DNA from: Halosimplex carlsbadense 2-9-1
GTDB lineage: Archaea; Halobacteriota; Halobacteria; Halobacteriales; Haloarculaceae
Direction of reading: 5' to 3'
Assembly: GCF_000337455.1 (NCBI RefSeq)
Contig: NZ_AOIU01000036.1
Location: 140,975-204,974 of the forward strand
DNA: 64,000 bases
The translations under genes and the position numbers were made by a program. The notes under the pieces are model-generated. The model made no database searches. It saw only the letters and a program-made list of their open reading frames with translations, and was not told where the DNA came from. Shown here piece by piece: positions 15,869-25,725 of this stretch (the first letter of the stretch is position 1; the number at the start of each line of letters is the position of its first letter).

Positions 15869-16894
15869 ATGGAAGCATACATCGAATCCGTCACAGACGG
15901 GAGAGACCTGACGCTGGAAGCGGCCCGGGAGGCGGCGACGGCCGTCTTCGAGGGCGCGACAGAGGCACAGATCGGCGCGCTGTTGGCGGGGCTGCGCGCG
16001 AAGGGCGAGACCGAGGCGGAGATCGCCGGCTTCGCGCAGGGCATGCGCGAGGCCGCCCGGACTATCGACCCCGACCGGGCGCCGCTGGTCGACACCTGCG
16101 GCACCGGCGGCGACGACTACGACACCATCAACGTCTCGACGACGAGCGCCATCGTCGCCGCGGGCGCCGGCGTCCCGATCGCCAAGCACGGCAACTACTC
16201 CGTCTCCTCGTCGTCGGGGAGTTCGGACGTGCTGGAGGAGGTCGGCCTCGACATGGACACCGCGCCCGAAGCCGTCGAGGCGACCATCGAAGAGGCCGGG
16301 ATCGGCTACATGCACGCGCCGGCGTTCCACCCGGCGATGAAGGCCGTCATCGGCCCGCGCCGCGAAGTGGGAATGCGGACCATCTTCAACGTGCTCGGTC
16401 CCCTCACGAATCCCGCCGGCGCCGACGCGCAGGTCATGGGCGTCTACGACGAGGACCTGGTCGGGCTCATCGGCCGCGCAGTCGCCGAGATGCCCGTCGA
16501 CCACGCGCTGATCGTCCACGGCTCGGGCATGGACGAGATCACGGTCCACGACGAGACCGCCGTCGCGGAGGTCGAGAACGGCGAGGTCACCGAGTACACG
16601 ATCACGCCCGAGGACCTCGGACTGGAGACCCACGACATCGAGGCGGTCGCGGGCGGCACGCCCGCCGAAAACGCCGAGGACCTGCTGGGCATCGTCGAGG
16701 GCGACGTTCGCGGTGCCAAACGCGACATCATCCTCGCGAACGCCGGCGCGGCCGTCTACGTCGCCGGCATGGCCGACTCGCTGGAGGCGGGCGTCGAGGC
16801 GGTCGCCGACGGTATCGACTCCGGCGACGCCGCGAGCAAGCTCGACGACCTCCGGGAGGTCAGCCGTCGCGTCGCCGCCGACGGGGGCCGATGA
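15869..16894 (+). CDS. trpD: Anthranilate phosphoribosyltransferase
   Basis: 341 residues from ATG 15869 (a GTG three codons upstream is the alternative). TrpD joins anthranilate to PRPP in tryptophan synthesis. The PRPP/Mg signature DTCGTGGDDYDTINVST is at about residues 78-94, followed by AKHGNYSVSSSSGSSDVLE, NPAGADAQ and the typical IHGSGMDEI. First gene of a four-gene operon; its TGA overlaps the trpF ATG (ATGA). Confidence 0.97.
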   Translation: MEAYIESVTDGRDLTLEAAREAATAVFEGATEAQIGALLAGLRAKGETEAEIAGFAQGMREAARTIDPDRAPLVDTCGTGGDDYDTINVSTTSAIVAAGAGVPIAKHGNYSVSSSSGSSDVLEEVGLDMDTAPEAVEATIEEAGIGYMHAPAFHPAMKAVIGPRREVGMRTIFNVLGPLTNPAGADAQVMGVYDEDLVGLIGRAVAEMPVDHALIVHGSGMDEITVHDETAVAEVENGEVTEYTITPEDLGLETHDIEAVAGGTPAENAEDLLGIVEGDVRGAKRDIILANAGAAVYVAGMADSLEAGVEAVADGIDSGDAASKLDDLREVSRRVAADGGR

Positions 16895-17586
16895 GCGACG
16901 TGAACCGCCCCGATTCGGGAGGGTCGGCGACCCGCGTGAAGGTCTGCGGCGTCACCCGCGCGGCCGACCGCGAGGCCGTCGTCACCGCGGGCGCCGACGC
17001 CGTCGGCGTCATCAGCGACGTGCCCGTCGACACGCCCCGCGAGGTCGGCGCGGACACCGCCGCCGACCTGCTCGCGGGCGTCCCGCCGCTCGTGACCGGC
17101 GTGCTCGTGACGATGCCGTCGACCGTCGAGGAAGCGGTCGACCTGGTCGAGACCGTCGACCCCGACGCCGTGCAGGTCCACGGCGGCCTCTCGCCGGGCG
17201 AACTCGGCGCGCTCGGCCACCGACTGAGCCAGGACGTCATCGTCGCGGTCGACGCCGCGGCCGACGACATCGCCGACTACGCCGACCCCGCCGACGCCCT
17301 GCTGGTCGATTCGGTCGACGCCGCCGGCGGCGGCGGCACCGGCGAGACCCACGACTGGGAGCGCACCCGCGAGATCGTCGCCGACCTGGACGTCCCGGTG
17401 GTCCTGGCCGGTGGCCTCACCCCCGACAACGTCGCCGCGGCCGTCGAGACCGTTCGACCGTTCGGCGTCGACGTGGCGACCGGCGTCGAACGCGTCGAGG
17501 ACGGCGACCGCGTCGGCGGCGAGAAGGACCCCGAGACGGTCCGCGAGTTTGTCGCCGCGGCGACGCGGCGGGAGGTGGCCGCGTGA
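16891..17586 (+). CDS. trpF: Phosphoribosylanthranilate isomerase
   Basis: 231 residues, a TIM barrel that isomerises N-phosphoribosylanthranilate. The start motif VKVCGVTR (residues about 14-21) contains the catalytic cysteine, DAVQVHG lies mid-protein, and VVLAGGLTPDNV with FGVDVATGVE closes the phosphate site. The catalytic aspartate is in the LLVDS segment. Its start overlaps trpD by four bases and its TGA overlaps the GTG of trpE. Confidence 0.96.
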   Translation: MSDVNRPDSGGSATRVKVCGVTRAADREAVVTAGADAVGVISDVPVDTPREVGADTAADLLAGVPPLVTGVLVTMPSTVEEAVDLVETVDPDAVQVHGGLSPGELGALGHRLSQDVIVAVDAAADDIADYADPADALLVDSVDAAGGGGTGETHDWERTREIVADLDVPVVLAGGLTPDNVAAAVETVRPFGVDVATGVERVEDGDRVGGEKDPETVREFVAAATRREVAA

Positions 17587-19271
17587 GCGACGCCGCCCTC
17601 GAACTCGAACCGTCGAAGGAGGAGTTCGTCGAACTGGCAGACGCCGACGGCCCCGTCGTCGTGCGCGCCGCGGTCGAGTTGGACACCGACCTGGAGCCGC
17701 TGGAGGCATACGCCGCGCTGTCGGGCCGGACGACCGACATCGAGGGCGCCGACTACACGTTCCTGCTTGAGAGCGCCGAGAAAGTCGCCTCCAGCGACCC
17801 CGACGGCGCGTTCGCCCCGACGACGGAGGATCGGCACGCACGCTACTCCTTCGTCGGCCACGACCCGAAAGGCGTCGTCACCGTCGACGCCGACGGCGCG
17901 TCCGTCGAGACGTTCGACGACCGCTACGACAGCTTCTTCGACGCCGACGGCGGCGATACCCTCGACAGCGTCCGCGGCGCGATGCCCGACGTGCAGCGCC
18001 GCGGGTTCCCGGACATGGACCGCGAGCACTTCGAGGGCGGTCTCCTCGGCTTCGTCGGGTACGACGCCGTCTACGACTGCTGGCTCGACGAGGTCGGCCT
18101 GGAACATCCCGACTCCCGGTACCCCGACGCCCAGTTCGTCCTCACCACGACCACGCTCGTCTTCGACGAGGTCGAGGGCACCGTTTCGCTCGTCTGCACG
18201 CCCATCCTCGAACCGGGTGACGACGCCGCCGCACGCTACGAGGAACTGGCGGCGACGGTCGAACGCGTCGCCGATCTGCTCGACGGCGCCACCGACCTGG
18301 AGACCGGCGGGTTCGTCCGCGACGCCGAGACGGCCGGCCCGCAGGACGAATACGAAGAGGCCGTCGAGACGGCCAAGGAGCATGTCCTCGCCGGCGACAT
18401 CTACCAGGGCGTCATCTCGCGGACCCGCGAGCTGTACGGCGACGTGGACCCGCTGGGGCTGTACGAGTCACTGCGGTCGGTCAACCCCTCGCCGTACATG
18501 TACGTCCTCGACTACGACGGCCTCTCGGTCGTCGGCGCCAGCCCGGAGACGCTGGTGGCGGTCCGCGGGGACCGCGTGCTTTCGAACCCCATCGCCGGCA
18601 CCTGTTCCCGGGGGACCAGCCCCGTCGAGGACCGCCGGCTGGCCGGCGAGATGCTCGCCGACGGGAAAGAACGGGCCGAACACACGATGCTCGTCGACCT
18701 GGCGCGCAACGACGTGCGCCGGGTGGCCGAGCCCGGCTCCGTCCGCGTCGAGGAGTTCATGAGCGTCCTCAAGTACAGCCACGTCCAGCACATCGAGTCG
18801 ACGGTCACGGGCACTCTGGCCGACGACTCCGACGCCTTCGACGCGGCCCGCGCGTCGTTCCCCGCCGGGACCCTCTCGGGCGCGCCGAAGATCCGCGCCA
18901 TGGAGATCATCGACGACCTCGAACGAACGCCGAGAGGCCCCTACGGCGGCGGCGTCGGCTACTTCACCTGGACCGGCGACGCCGAACTCGCGATCGTCAT
19001 CCGCACCGCTACGGTCGAGGACCTCGACAGCCGCTACGGCGTCGGTGTCCCCGACGAGGCCGCCGACAGCGCCGACCGGATCACGGTGCAGGCCGGCGCC
19101 GGTATCGTCGCCGACAGCGATCCGGCCAGCGAGTACGAGGAGACCGAGCAGAAGATGCAGGGCGTCCTCGACGCGCTGGAGGCGATCGAGGTCCCCGACG
19201 GCGAGTTCGGTGCCGCCGACGGCGAAGACGCGACCGGAGACACCGTCGAGCCCGAGGAGGTGTCCCGATGA
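17583..19271 (+). CDS. trpE: Anthranilate synthase component I
   Basis: 562 residues from GTG 17583, whose bases overlap the trpF stop (GTGA). It converts chorismate to anthranilate with ammonia from TrpG. The chorismate-binding core is clear: DIYQGVISRTRELYGD, NPSPYMYVLDYD, GASPETLV, PIAGTCSRGTSP, and the ending with ITVQAGAGIVADSDP. The N-terminal region has the PYxF-like SGRTTDIEGADYTFLLES, where tryptophan feedback sites usually lie. Slightly longer than bacterial TrpE (about 500) because of acidic insertions. Ends in ATGA with trpG. Confidence 0.97.
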   Translation: MSDAALELEPSKEEFVELADADGPVVVRAAVELDTDLEPLEAYAALSGRTTDIEGADYTFLLESAEKVASSDPDGAFAPTTEDRHARYSFVGHDPKGVVTVDADGASVETFDDRYDSFFDADGGDTLDSVRGAMPDVQRRGFPDMDREHFEGGLLGFVGYDAVYDCWLDEVGLEHPDSRYPDAQFVLTTTTLVFDEVEGTVSLVCTPILEPGDDAAARYEELAATVERVADLLDGATDLETGGFVRDAETAGPQDEYEEAVETAKEHVLAGDIYQGVISRTRELYGDVDPLGLYESLRSVNPSPYMYVLDYDGLSVVGASPETLVAVRGDRVLSNPIAGTCSRGTSPVEDRRLAGEMLADGKERAEHTMLVDLARNDVRRVAEPGSVRVEEFMSVLKYSHVQHIESTVTGTLADDSDAFDAARASFPAGTLSGAPKIRAMEIIDDLERTPRGPYGGGVGYFTWTGDAELAIVIRTATVEDLDSRYGVGVPDEAADSADRITVQAGAGIVADSDPASEYEETEQKMQGVLDALEAIEVPDGEFGAADGEDATGDTVEPEEVSR

Positions 19272-19891
19272 GCGCCGGACAGCGCGAGCGGAGCGACCAG
19301 CGGCGGGTGCTGTTCGTCGACAACTTCGATTCGTTCACCTACAACCTCGTCGAGTACGTCAGCGAGCACGCCGACACCGAGGTCGTCCGCAACACCGCCT
19401 CGCTGGACGACGTGCGCGACGCCGACCCCGACGCCATCGTGATCAGCCCCGGCCCGGGCCACCCGAAGAACGACCGCGACATCGGCGTCACCAACGACGT
19501 GCTGACCGAGATCAGCCCGGACGTGCCGACGCTGGGCGTCTGTCTCGGCCTCGAAGCCGCGGTCTACGCCTACGGCGGTGCGGTGGGTCGCGCGCCCGAA
19601 CCCATCCACGGCAAGGCCTTCCCCATCAGCCACGACGGCGAGGGCGTCTTCGCCGGGCTCGACCAGGGGATCCGCGGCGGTCGCTATCACTCGCTGGTCG
19701 CGACCGAGGTGCCCGACTGCTTCGAGGTGACCGCCACGACGGCGGCCGAGACCGACGACGGCGACACCGTCGACCTGGTGATGGGCGTCCGCCACCGCGA
19801 ACTCCCCATCGAGGCCGTCCAGTTCCACCCCGAGTCCGTGCTGACCGCGGTGGGCCACGACGTGATCCGTAACTTCCTCGACGGCGTCTAA
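19268..19891 (+). CDS. trpG: Anthranilate synthase component II (glutamine amidotransferase)
   Basis: 207 residues. A class I amidotransferase: the catalytic cysteine is in TLGVCLGLEAAVYAYGG, the oxyanion region is ISPGPGHPKN, and the His-Glu pair is in VQFHPESVLT. It supplies ammonia to TrpE. The start overlaps trpE by four bases. The trpCBA genes are not in the window, so the pathway is split between at least two loci, as is common in haloarchaea. Confidence 0.96.
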   Translation: MSAGQRERSDQRRVLFVDNFDSFTYNLVEYVSEHADTEVVRNTASLDDVRDADPDAIVISPGPGHPKNDRDIGVTNDVLTEISPDVPTLGVCLGLEAAVYAYGGAVGRAPEPIHGKAFPISHDGEGVFAGLDQGIRGGRYHSLVATEVPDCFEVTATTAAETDDGDTVDLVMGVRHRELPIEAVQFHPESVLTAVGHDVIRNFLDGV

Positions 19892-19950
19892 CCGTTTTGA
19901 CGCCTGCTTCTCCGGCTCCGGCGCGTCGTCCGAGATTCGGAAATCGGCAC

Positions 19951-20316
19951 TCACGCGCCGAAGACGGCGACCGCGTTGTTGACGACGACCAGCGAGGTGA
20001 CCGCGGCGAACAGCCCGAGAAAGACCGATGCGTTGCGGTCCGAGAGCAGCGACCAGCCGGCGACGAGCCAGCACGTCGCGGCGAACTTCACCGTCCACAG
20101 GCCCGCGGGACCGAACGACGCGACCATCGCCCGGACGACGGGGTTGCCCTCCGGGAGCCCGCCGGCCAGCCCGACCATCGTCAGGACGATATCCGCGGCC
20201 GTGGTCGCGAGGATCACGACCCACAGCGCGGCGTGAGTCCGGGTCATTCGGCGCTCGCGGCGACGGACGAACAGCCGGTCCTGCTCGCGGCCGTCGGGGA
20301 CGGACGACTGCGTCAC
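19951..20316 (-). CDS. Small multi-spanning membrane protein (DUF5658-like)
   Basis: 121 residues from GTG 20314-20316, or 98 residues from the ATG at 20245-20247. Three hydrophobic helices are visible (ALWVVILATTAADIVLTMVG, GPAGLWTVKFAATCWLVAG, VFLGLFAAVTSLVVVNNAVA), with a polar GLPEGNPVVR loop between the first two, which is a feature of the DUF5658 family. No enzymatic motif. It ends convergently with the trp operon. The shorter form would begin at the natural end of the Arg-rich stretch before helix 1. Confidence 0.75.
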   Translation of the reverse strand: MTQSSVPDGREQDRLFVRRRERRMTRTHAALWVVILATTAADIVLTMVGLAGGLPEGNPVVRAMVASFGPAGLWTVKFAATCWLVAGWSLLSDRNASVFLGLFAAVTSLVVVNNAVAVFGA

Positions 20317-20388
20317 GACTGGCGCTTGGAGCGAGCGAGCAAAAGTCCACTGACGGGACCCGTCGGTCGCCCGCTCGGGTGGGAGCCG

Positions 20389-20583
20389 CTACAGGACGGA
20401 GAAGCCGAGGACGCTGAGGATGTACAGCGTCCCGACGATGATGATACCGATGATCACCAGCCGCCAGGCCATCGACAGCAGGAATCGACCGATCAGGATG
20501 ATCGCCGCGAGCAGAATGAGGACACCGAGGATCCCCACGGGTTGCGTGAGAACGTCTAACTGGAGTACCACTGCGCTGAGCAT
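20389..20583 (-). CDS. Small membrane protein
   Basis: 64 residues from ATG 20581-20583, made almost wholly of two hydrophobic helices (GILGVLILLAAIILIGRFLL and RLVIIGIIIVGTLYILSVLG). Small proteins of this type are widely conserved next to housekeeping genes in haloarchaea, but I do not know a function. It lies on the same strand as the DUF5658-like gene, 72 bases upstream of it. Confidence 0.7.
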   Translation of the reverse strand: MLSAVVLQLDVLTQPVGILGVLILLAAIILIGRFLLSMAWRLVIIGIIIVGTLYILSVLGFSVL

Positions 20584-20724
20584 ACCGGATACAGGCCGGC
20601 CCGTGACCATAAGCTTCCGGGCCATCCCGCCGGCGGTCGACGGGCGAGCGCCCCGTTCGACGGTCGGTCCGCGGTCGACGGTCGCTCGCACACTGCGAGG
20701 GCACCGCACGGCCCACCGATAGAC

Positions 20725-21792
20725 TCAGTCCTCCTCGACCGGTTCCGGAGACAGCTGGCCGGACTCGACCATCGCTTCGAGCGGGTTGTCGTCGACCCGG
20801 AGCGGCAGGTCCACCCGACCGCGCCGTCGCGCGGACTCCCAGGCGCCGAAGATCACTTCCGTCACCGACAGCGCCCGCCGCGCCGAGCACTCCGGTTCGA
20901 CGCCGTCACGCAGGCACTCGACGACGTGGTCGATGGCCGGCGGGACCGCCGCCGCGTTCTCGACGCCCGAGACCAGCGTCTCCCACCCCTCGCCGTCGCG
21001 GCGGACCCGGGCCTGGGCCTCGCTCCAAGGCGTCACCTCGATGACGCCGTCGGTCCCGTGCAGGCGGTGGTGGACGCCGACACCGTCCTCGCCGAAGCCC
21101 GTCGTCGCGATACCCTGGACGCCGCCGTCGTAGGCCCACTGGACCAGTCCCTGGTTCTCGTTGTGGGCGCCGTACTTGACGTACTCCTCGCGGTAGTCGA
21201 CCTGGCCGATGACCCACTCGACCGGCGCCTCGCTGGCGTACATGTGGGCGAGGTCGATGTGGTGGGTGCCGTTGTCCAGCAGCGTGCTCGTGCCGACCTC
21301 GACCCGCCGGAGGTCGCCGATGGCGCCCTCCTCCAGCACGCGCTTGGGTTCGCGCCACACCGGCGAGAAGCGCCGCTGGTGGTTGAACGTCAGTTGTACG
21401 TCCCGGCGGCTCGCCTCCTGGGCCATCAACCGCGCGTCGCCCCACGTCGTCGCCATCGGCTTCTCGCAGTGGATCGCCTCGGGGACCCCGCTTTCGATGC
21501 AGTCCAGCACGATCTCGGCGTGAGTCGGGACGGGCGTCGAAACCGAGACGATGTCGGGCTCGACGGCGTCGAGCATGGCCTCGTAGTCTTCGAAGATCCC
21601 GTCCTCGTCGACGTCGAACTCCGCGGCGAAGGCGGCGACGTTCTCGCGGACGATGTCGGCGGCGGCGACGATCCGGCAGTCCTGGCGCTCGCGGTAGCCC
21701 TCGGCGTGTCGGTAGGCCATCGCTGCGCTCTCGCCCCACACCGGGTTCTCCGGCTCCGGCCCCGTCCCAATAAACGCGATGTCGTAGGTCAT
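20725..21792 (-). CDS. Gfo/Idh/MocA-family NAD(P)-dependent oxidoreductase
   Basis: 355 residues. N-terminal Rossmann domain (IAFIGTGPEPENPVWGESAA, with an unusual proline/glutamate insertion after the glycine motif), then the family signature EAIHCEKPMATTWGDA with the catalytic lysine near residue 111. The C-terminal domain has the expected DNGTHHIDLAHM segment with histidines for substrate binding. Members oxidise sugars, inositol or related polyols; the substrate cannot be predicted. No sugar transporter is adjacent. Confidence 0.88.
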   Translation of the reverse strand: MTYDIAFIGTGPEPENPVWGESAAMAYRHAEGYRERQDCRIVAAADIVRENVAAFAAEFDVDEDGIFEDYEAMLDAVEPDIVSVSTPVPTHAEIVLDCIESGVPEAIHCEKPMATTWGDARLMAQEASRRDVQLTFNHQRRFSPVWREPKRVLEEGAIGDLRRVEVGTSTLLDNGTHHIDLAHMYASEAPVEWVIGQVDYREEYVKYGAHNENQGLVQWAYDGGVQGIATTGFGEDGVGVHHRLHGTDGVIEVTPWSEAQARVRRDGEGWETLVSGVENAAAVPPAIDHVVECLRDGVEPECSARRALSVTEVIFGAWESARRRGRVDLPLRVDDNPLEAMVESGQLSPEPVEED

Positions 21793-21868
21793 ACCCTCCG
21801 CGTTACGGCGGCGGGGTAAAAGTCCACGCCTCCCGGAAGGGTGAACCGGCTCGGCGGGTTCTGGACGC

Positions 21869-22543
21869 CTACGACCGGTACCGGGCGTCGCCCGAGAACA
21901 GCACCGCCCCGGTCGGTCGAACGAGCCCGACGCCGACCCCGATCGCCACGCCGGTCAGGTGGCCGACGACGCCGACCTCCGCGGTTCCGGTCGCGAGCGC
22001 GAGCAGGCCGAAGACGGCCTGGCCGGCGATCACGGTCCCAAAGAAGACCCACAGCCAGGTGAAATCGCCGTGCCAGCCGCCGGTCGCGACCCGATACCGG
22101 ACGCTGTCGACGACGACGAGCGCCGTCATCGCGAGCACGACGCCGCTGGCGCCGAGCGTTCCCGCGACCCGACCCGAGACGCCGAGCGACACGTACCAGG
22201 CGACCTGCGCGCCGGTCGTGGCCAGCCCAGAGACCGCCGCGAGCGCGAGGAACTGCCGGCGGCCCAGCCGGCGCTCGACGACGCCGCCGAACAGCAACAG
22301 CTGGACGACGCTCGAAAGGAGGTGCCGGGGGTCCGTCGGCAGGTGTGCCAGCGGCGCGAGCAGCCAGCCCGGGGACGGTTCAGGGGTCGCGATGAACAGC
22401 GTGACGAACGTCCGGTAGCCAAAGCGGTCCCAGACGAACCACTCCGTGGCGAACACGAAAACGAAGAGTCCGCAGAGAGAGACCGTCGCCGGCACGCTCC
22501 GTAGCCAGGCGAGCCCCCGCGACGACGCGGAGGCCTCGTCCAT
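21869..22543 (-). CDS. Rhomboid-family intramembrane serine protease
   Basis: 224 residues with about six transmembrane helices. The catalytic serine lies in the GASG motif (GTLGASGVVLAM, near residue 132) and the partner histidine in a late helix (VGVVGHLTGVAIGVGVG, near residue 195). The stretch HLPTDPRHLLSSVVQLLLFG corresponds to the conserved His/Asn helix, with serine in place of the usual asparagine. Expected to cut membrane proteins within the bilayer; rhomboids affect S-layer glycosylation and motility in Haloferax. It follows nrdJ on the same strand, starting 5 bases before the nrdJ stop is reached on the plus strand. Confidence 0.83.
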   Translation of the reverse strand: MDEASASSRGLAWLRSVPATVSLCGLFVFVFATEWFVWDRFGYRTFVTLFIATPEPSPGWLLAPLAHLPTDPRHLLSSVVQLLLFGGVVERRLGRRQFLALAAVSGLATTGAQVAWYVSLGVSGRVAGTLGASGVVLAMTALVVVDSVRYRVATGGWHGDFTWLWVFFGTVIAGQAVFGLLALATGTAEVGVVGHLTGVAIGVGVGLVRPTGAVLFSGDARYRS

Positions 22544-22548
22544 CTACC

Positions 22549-25500
22549 TCAACACTCCGACCAGCCGCAGGACTCGCAGGTCTTGCAGCCTTCGGAGTAG
22601 TACAGCGACAGCGACGAGCACTCCGGACACTCCGGGCTCTCGCCGGCGTCGATCAGCTCCTGCTGGTCGCCCTCGGCGGCCTGGCCCGCGTCGGGACCCG
22701 GCTCACCGGCGTCGCTGCCGGGCGCGGCGCCCATCGAGACCGAGGCCCCGCCGTCCGTCTCCGGTTCGGCGGTACCGACGTCCTGGTTCGGATCACTGCT
22801 TTCCCGGCGCTCTTCCTCGGCGGTCTCCTCCAGCGTCGCCTGCTGGGGGTAGCCCTTGTCGATTTCGTCGTCGAGGTAGCGACGCAGGGCCGTGCCGATG
22901 GCGTCCGGGATGGACTGGATCTGCTCGCCCTTGTCCCAGGCGACCTTCGGGCTGCGGATGCCCTGCAGCTCGTCGGCGATCTCGTGGGGGTCGACGCCCG
23001 CACGCAGCGCCGTCGAGATGGTCTTGGCCAGCGCCTCGGTGAACGAAGCCGTGAAGCCGCCGGAGTTGCCGATGTTGGCGAACAGCTCGAACGGGCGCTC
23101 GGCCTCGGGGTCCTCGTTGATGTTGACGTACAGTTTCCCGTAGCCGGTGTCGATGCGCTGGGTGACGCCGTGGAGCACGTCCGGGCGCGTGCGCTTCTGG
23201 GCGTAGTCGGGGCGCTCGCCGTCGGCGGCCGAGAGGATGCCCGAGACCTCGGTGTCGATGGCCGACTGGACGGCGTCCTCTTCGAGGAAGGCGTCGAAGC
23301 CGCCGAAGACCTCCTCGATCTGGGCGACGACCTCCTCGGCGTCCATGTCTGCGAACTCCGCGTTCTGGGCGCGGGTCGTGAGCACCTGCTTGGAGCGGGT
23401 GCCGTCGCGGTAGTAGGTGACGCCCTTGCCGCCGTGGTCGTAGATGTACTCGAAGACCTCGGCCGCGTCCTCGACGGTGGAGTCGTTCGGGGCGTTCACA
23501 GTTTTGGAGATCGCCGAGTCGACGCCCTCCTGGCAGGCGACCTGGATGCCCGCGTGCTGCTTGGCGGAGAGGTCGCCGGTGGTGACGAACAGCTCGCCGA
23601 CGGCGTCCGGGACCGTCGAGAGGCCATCCACGCCGTCGAACTCGTTTGCGGCCATCTGCTCCTGGGCCTCCTCCTTGACCGCGTCGACGTCGATGTCGTT
23701 CTCCTCGAGCACGCGCAGGAAGTAGTCGTCGAACTCGACGAGCATCTCGTCGCCCTGCACGTCGTCGGAGACGTTCTTGTAGTAGGCGACGTTGTAGATG
23801 GGCTCGCAGCCGCCGGTGGTGTTGCCGACCATCGAGGTCGTGCCCGTCGGCGCGATAGTCGTCGTGTTGTGGTTGCGCAGCGCGAAGCCGTCTTCCCACT
23901 CGTCTGCGTCGAGACCGGTCTGCTTCTCGAACCACTCGCGGTACTCGGTGGGATCGGCGTACTTGGAGTTGTCCCACTCCTCGAAGGTGCCCCGCTCGGT
24001 GGCGAGGTCGTGGCTGGCCGACTTCGAGCCGTGGTTGATGTGGCGCATCAGCTGGCGGGCGACCTCGTTGGACACGTCGTCGCCGTACTTCATGCCCAGC
24101 TGGATGTACAGCTGGGCCAGGCCCATGACGCCCAGGCCGATCTTGCGCATCTCCCGGACGGTCTCCTCGATCTTCGGGACCGGGAAGTCGGACATCGTGA
24201 CCACGTTCTCGAGGAACCGGGTCCCCATCTCGATGCGGTGGTCGAACGCCTCGAAGTCGATGGCTTCCTCGAGGAACGCGTCGACCGCGTCCTCCAGGGA
24301 GTCGTAGTCGTCGGCGTGTGCCTCCGACCAGACGCGCCAGTCCGGCGCGTTCGTCGCCGCGAGCGTCGAGAGGTTGATGTGGCCGAGGTTACACGCCTCG
24401 TACTCCTCCAGGGGCTGCTCGCCGCAGGGGTTCGTCGCGAGGATGCGGTGGTCCGGATGCTCCTCGACGTCGAACGAGTGCTCCTTGTTGATCCGTTCGA
24501 GGTAGACGACCCCCGGCTCGCCGTTCTCGTGGGCGCCGTCGACGATGCGCTCCCAGACCTTCCGGGCGGGCACCGAGAGCACTTCGTCCACCTCGACGTA
24601 CTCGCCGAGGTCGAACATCTCGTACAGTTCCTTCGTCTCCGCGGTCGCGACGTGGGGTTCGTCGGTCCGCGGGTTGGTGAACGTGAACTCCTCGTCGGCC
24701 TTGACCGCGTCCATGAAGTCGTCGGTGATCCCGACGGAGATGTTGAAGTTAGAGAGATGGCCCTCGACGGCGTTGCGGAGGTGTTTGGGCACCTTGCCGT
24801 CGTCGTCGATGAGCTCTCTGGCCTCCTCCAGCGCGTCGGCGAAGGAGTTGTGCGTGAAGTCGTCGGGGTCGTTCAGTCGCAGGGTGTGCGCCAGCGAGAC
24901 GTCCTTGTTCTTGGCGTGGATGAACTGGATCACGTCCGGATGGGAGACGCGCATGACGCCCATCTGTGCGCCCCGACGGGCGCCGCCCTGGGCGATGGTC
25001 TCGCACATCTGGTCGAACGTCCGCATGAAGGTGATAGGGCCCGAGGCGATACCGCCGGTCGACCCGACGGCGTCCCCGTACGGTCGCAGGCGCCAGAAGG
25101 CGTAGCCCATCCCGCCGCCGGACTGGAAGACTTCGGCGGCCTCCTTGGCGGTCTGGTGGATGTTCGTGATGTCGTCGTCGGGCGAGTCGACGAAACAGGC
25201 CGACAGCTGCTGGAGCTCGTCGCCGGCGTTCATCAGCGTCGGCGAGTTCGGCATGAACGACAGATCCTCCATCAGCGTCTGGAACTCCTCGGCGGTCTCC
25301 TCGACGTGGGTCCGAACCCCCTCGGGCAGTTCCGGGACGACCGTCTCGTAGGCGAACTTGTTGACGTTGTACTGGTTCAGGGTCGTCTCGGCGTCGTCCT
25401 CCGCGGTCGTGCCCGTACCGAAGACCTCCTCGGCGAGCTCGTCGCGGCGCGGGTGGTCGGGCTTGAGCTGGTCGGGCGTGACCGTGACCTCGACGCCCCG

Positions 25501-25725
25501 CTCGTCGGCCTCGTAGACGGCCTCGGCGAGCGCGATGTTCTTCGCGACGCGGACGAACAGGTCCTCCTGCTGTTCGACGAGTTCCCCGTCGGCGTCCTTG
25601 CGGAGATAGCGCGCGGGCAGAATATTGTGATACGCGTTCCCCGTGAGACGCTCCTCCAGCGTCGCCCCCTCGGTGCGCTTGATCGGCAGGTCGATATCGT
25701 CGACCGCGAGATCGCCGCTACTCAT
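22549..25725 (-). CDS. nrdJ: Adenosylcobalamin-dependent ribonucleoside-diphosphate reductase
   Basis: 1058 residues from ATG 25723-25725, a class II RNR that makes deoxyribonucleotides and works with or without oxygen. Recognisable segments are FMPNSPTLMNAG, QQLSACFV (first active-site cysteine), GGGMGYAFW, ATNPCGEQPLEEYEACNLGH (radical and acceptor cysteines), and APTGTTSMVGNTTGG. The C-terminus carries CPECSSLSLYYSEGCKTCES with four cysteines, a zinc ribbon and redox tail typical of the large NrdJ type. Haloarchaeal nrdJ genes can carry inteins; this copy shows none. The 5' region has a poorly conserved TATA about 100 bases upstream. Confidence 0.97.
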   Translation of the reverse strand: MSSGDLAVDDIDLPIKRTEGATLEERLTGNAYHNILPARYLRKDADGELVEQQEDLFVRVAKNIALAEAVYEADERGVEVTVTPDQLKPDHPRRDELAEEVFGTGTTAEDDAETTLNQYNVNKFAYETVVPELPEGVRTHVEETAEEFQTLMEDLSFMPNSPTLMNAGDELQQLSACFVDSPDDDITNIHQTAKEAAEVFQSGGGMGYAFWRLRPYGDAVGSTGGIASGPITFMRTFDQMCETIAQGGARRGAQMGVMRVSHPDVIQFIHAKNKDVSLAHTLRLNDPDDFTHNSFADALEEARELIDDDGKVPKHLRNAVEGHLSNFNISVGITDDFMDAVKADEEFTFTNPRTDEPHVATAETKELYEMFDLGEYVEVDEVLSVPARKVWERIVDGAHENGEPGVVYLERINKEHSFDVEEHPDHRILATNPCGEQPLEEYEACNLGHINLSTLAATNAPDWRVWSEAHADDYDSLEDAVDAFLEEAIDFEAFDHRIEMGTRFLENVVTMSDFPVPKIEETVREMRKIGLGVMGLAQLYIQLGMKYGDDVSNEVARQLMRHINHGSKSASHDLATERGTFEEWDNSKYADPTEYREWFEKQTGLDADEWEDGFALRNHNTTTIAPTGTTSMVGNTTGGCEPIYNVAYYKNVSDDVQGDEMLVEFDDYFLRVLEENDIDVDAVKEEAQEQMAANEFDGVDGLSTVPDAVGELFVTTGDLSAKQHAGIQVACQEGVDSAISKTVNAPNDSTVEDAAEVFEYIYDHGGKGVTYYRDGTRSKQVLTTRAQNAEFADMDAEEVVAQIEEVFGGFDAFLEEDAVQSAIDTEVSGILSAADGERPDYAQKRTRPDVLHGVTQRIDTGYGKLYVNINEDPEAERPFELFANIGNSGGFTASFTEALAKTISTALRAGVDPHEIADELQGIRSPKVAWDKGEQIQSIPDAIGTALRRYLDDEIDKGYPQQATLEETAEEERRESSDPNQDVGTAEPETDGGASVSMGAAPGSDAGEPGPDAGQAAEGDQQELIDAGESPECPECSSLSLYYSEGCKTCESCGWSEC

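Noticed and set aside
16713-17582. Long N-terminal extension of trpE
   Set aside because: It runs in a wrong frame through trpF; the GTG at 17583 gives a normal TrpE and a GTGA overlap.
22549-25725. Intein in nrdJ
   Set aside because: The reading frame is continuous through all conserved blocks with no splicing motifs or endonuclease domain.
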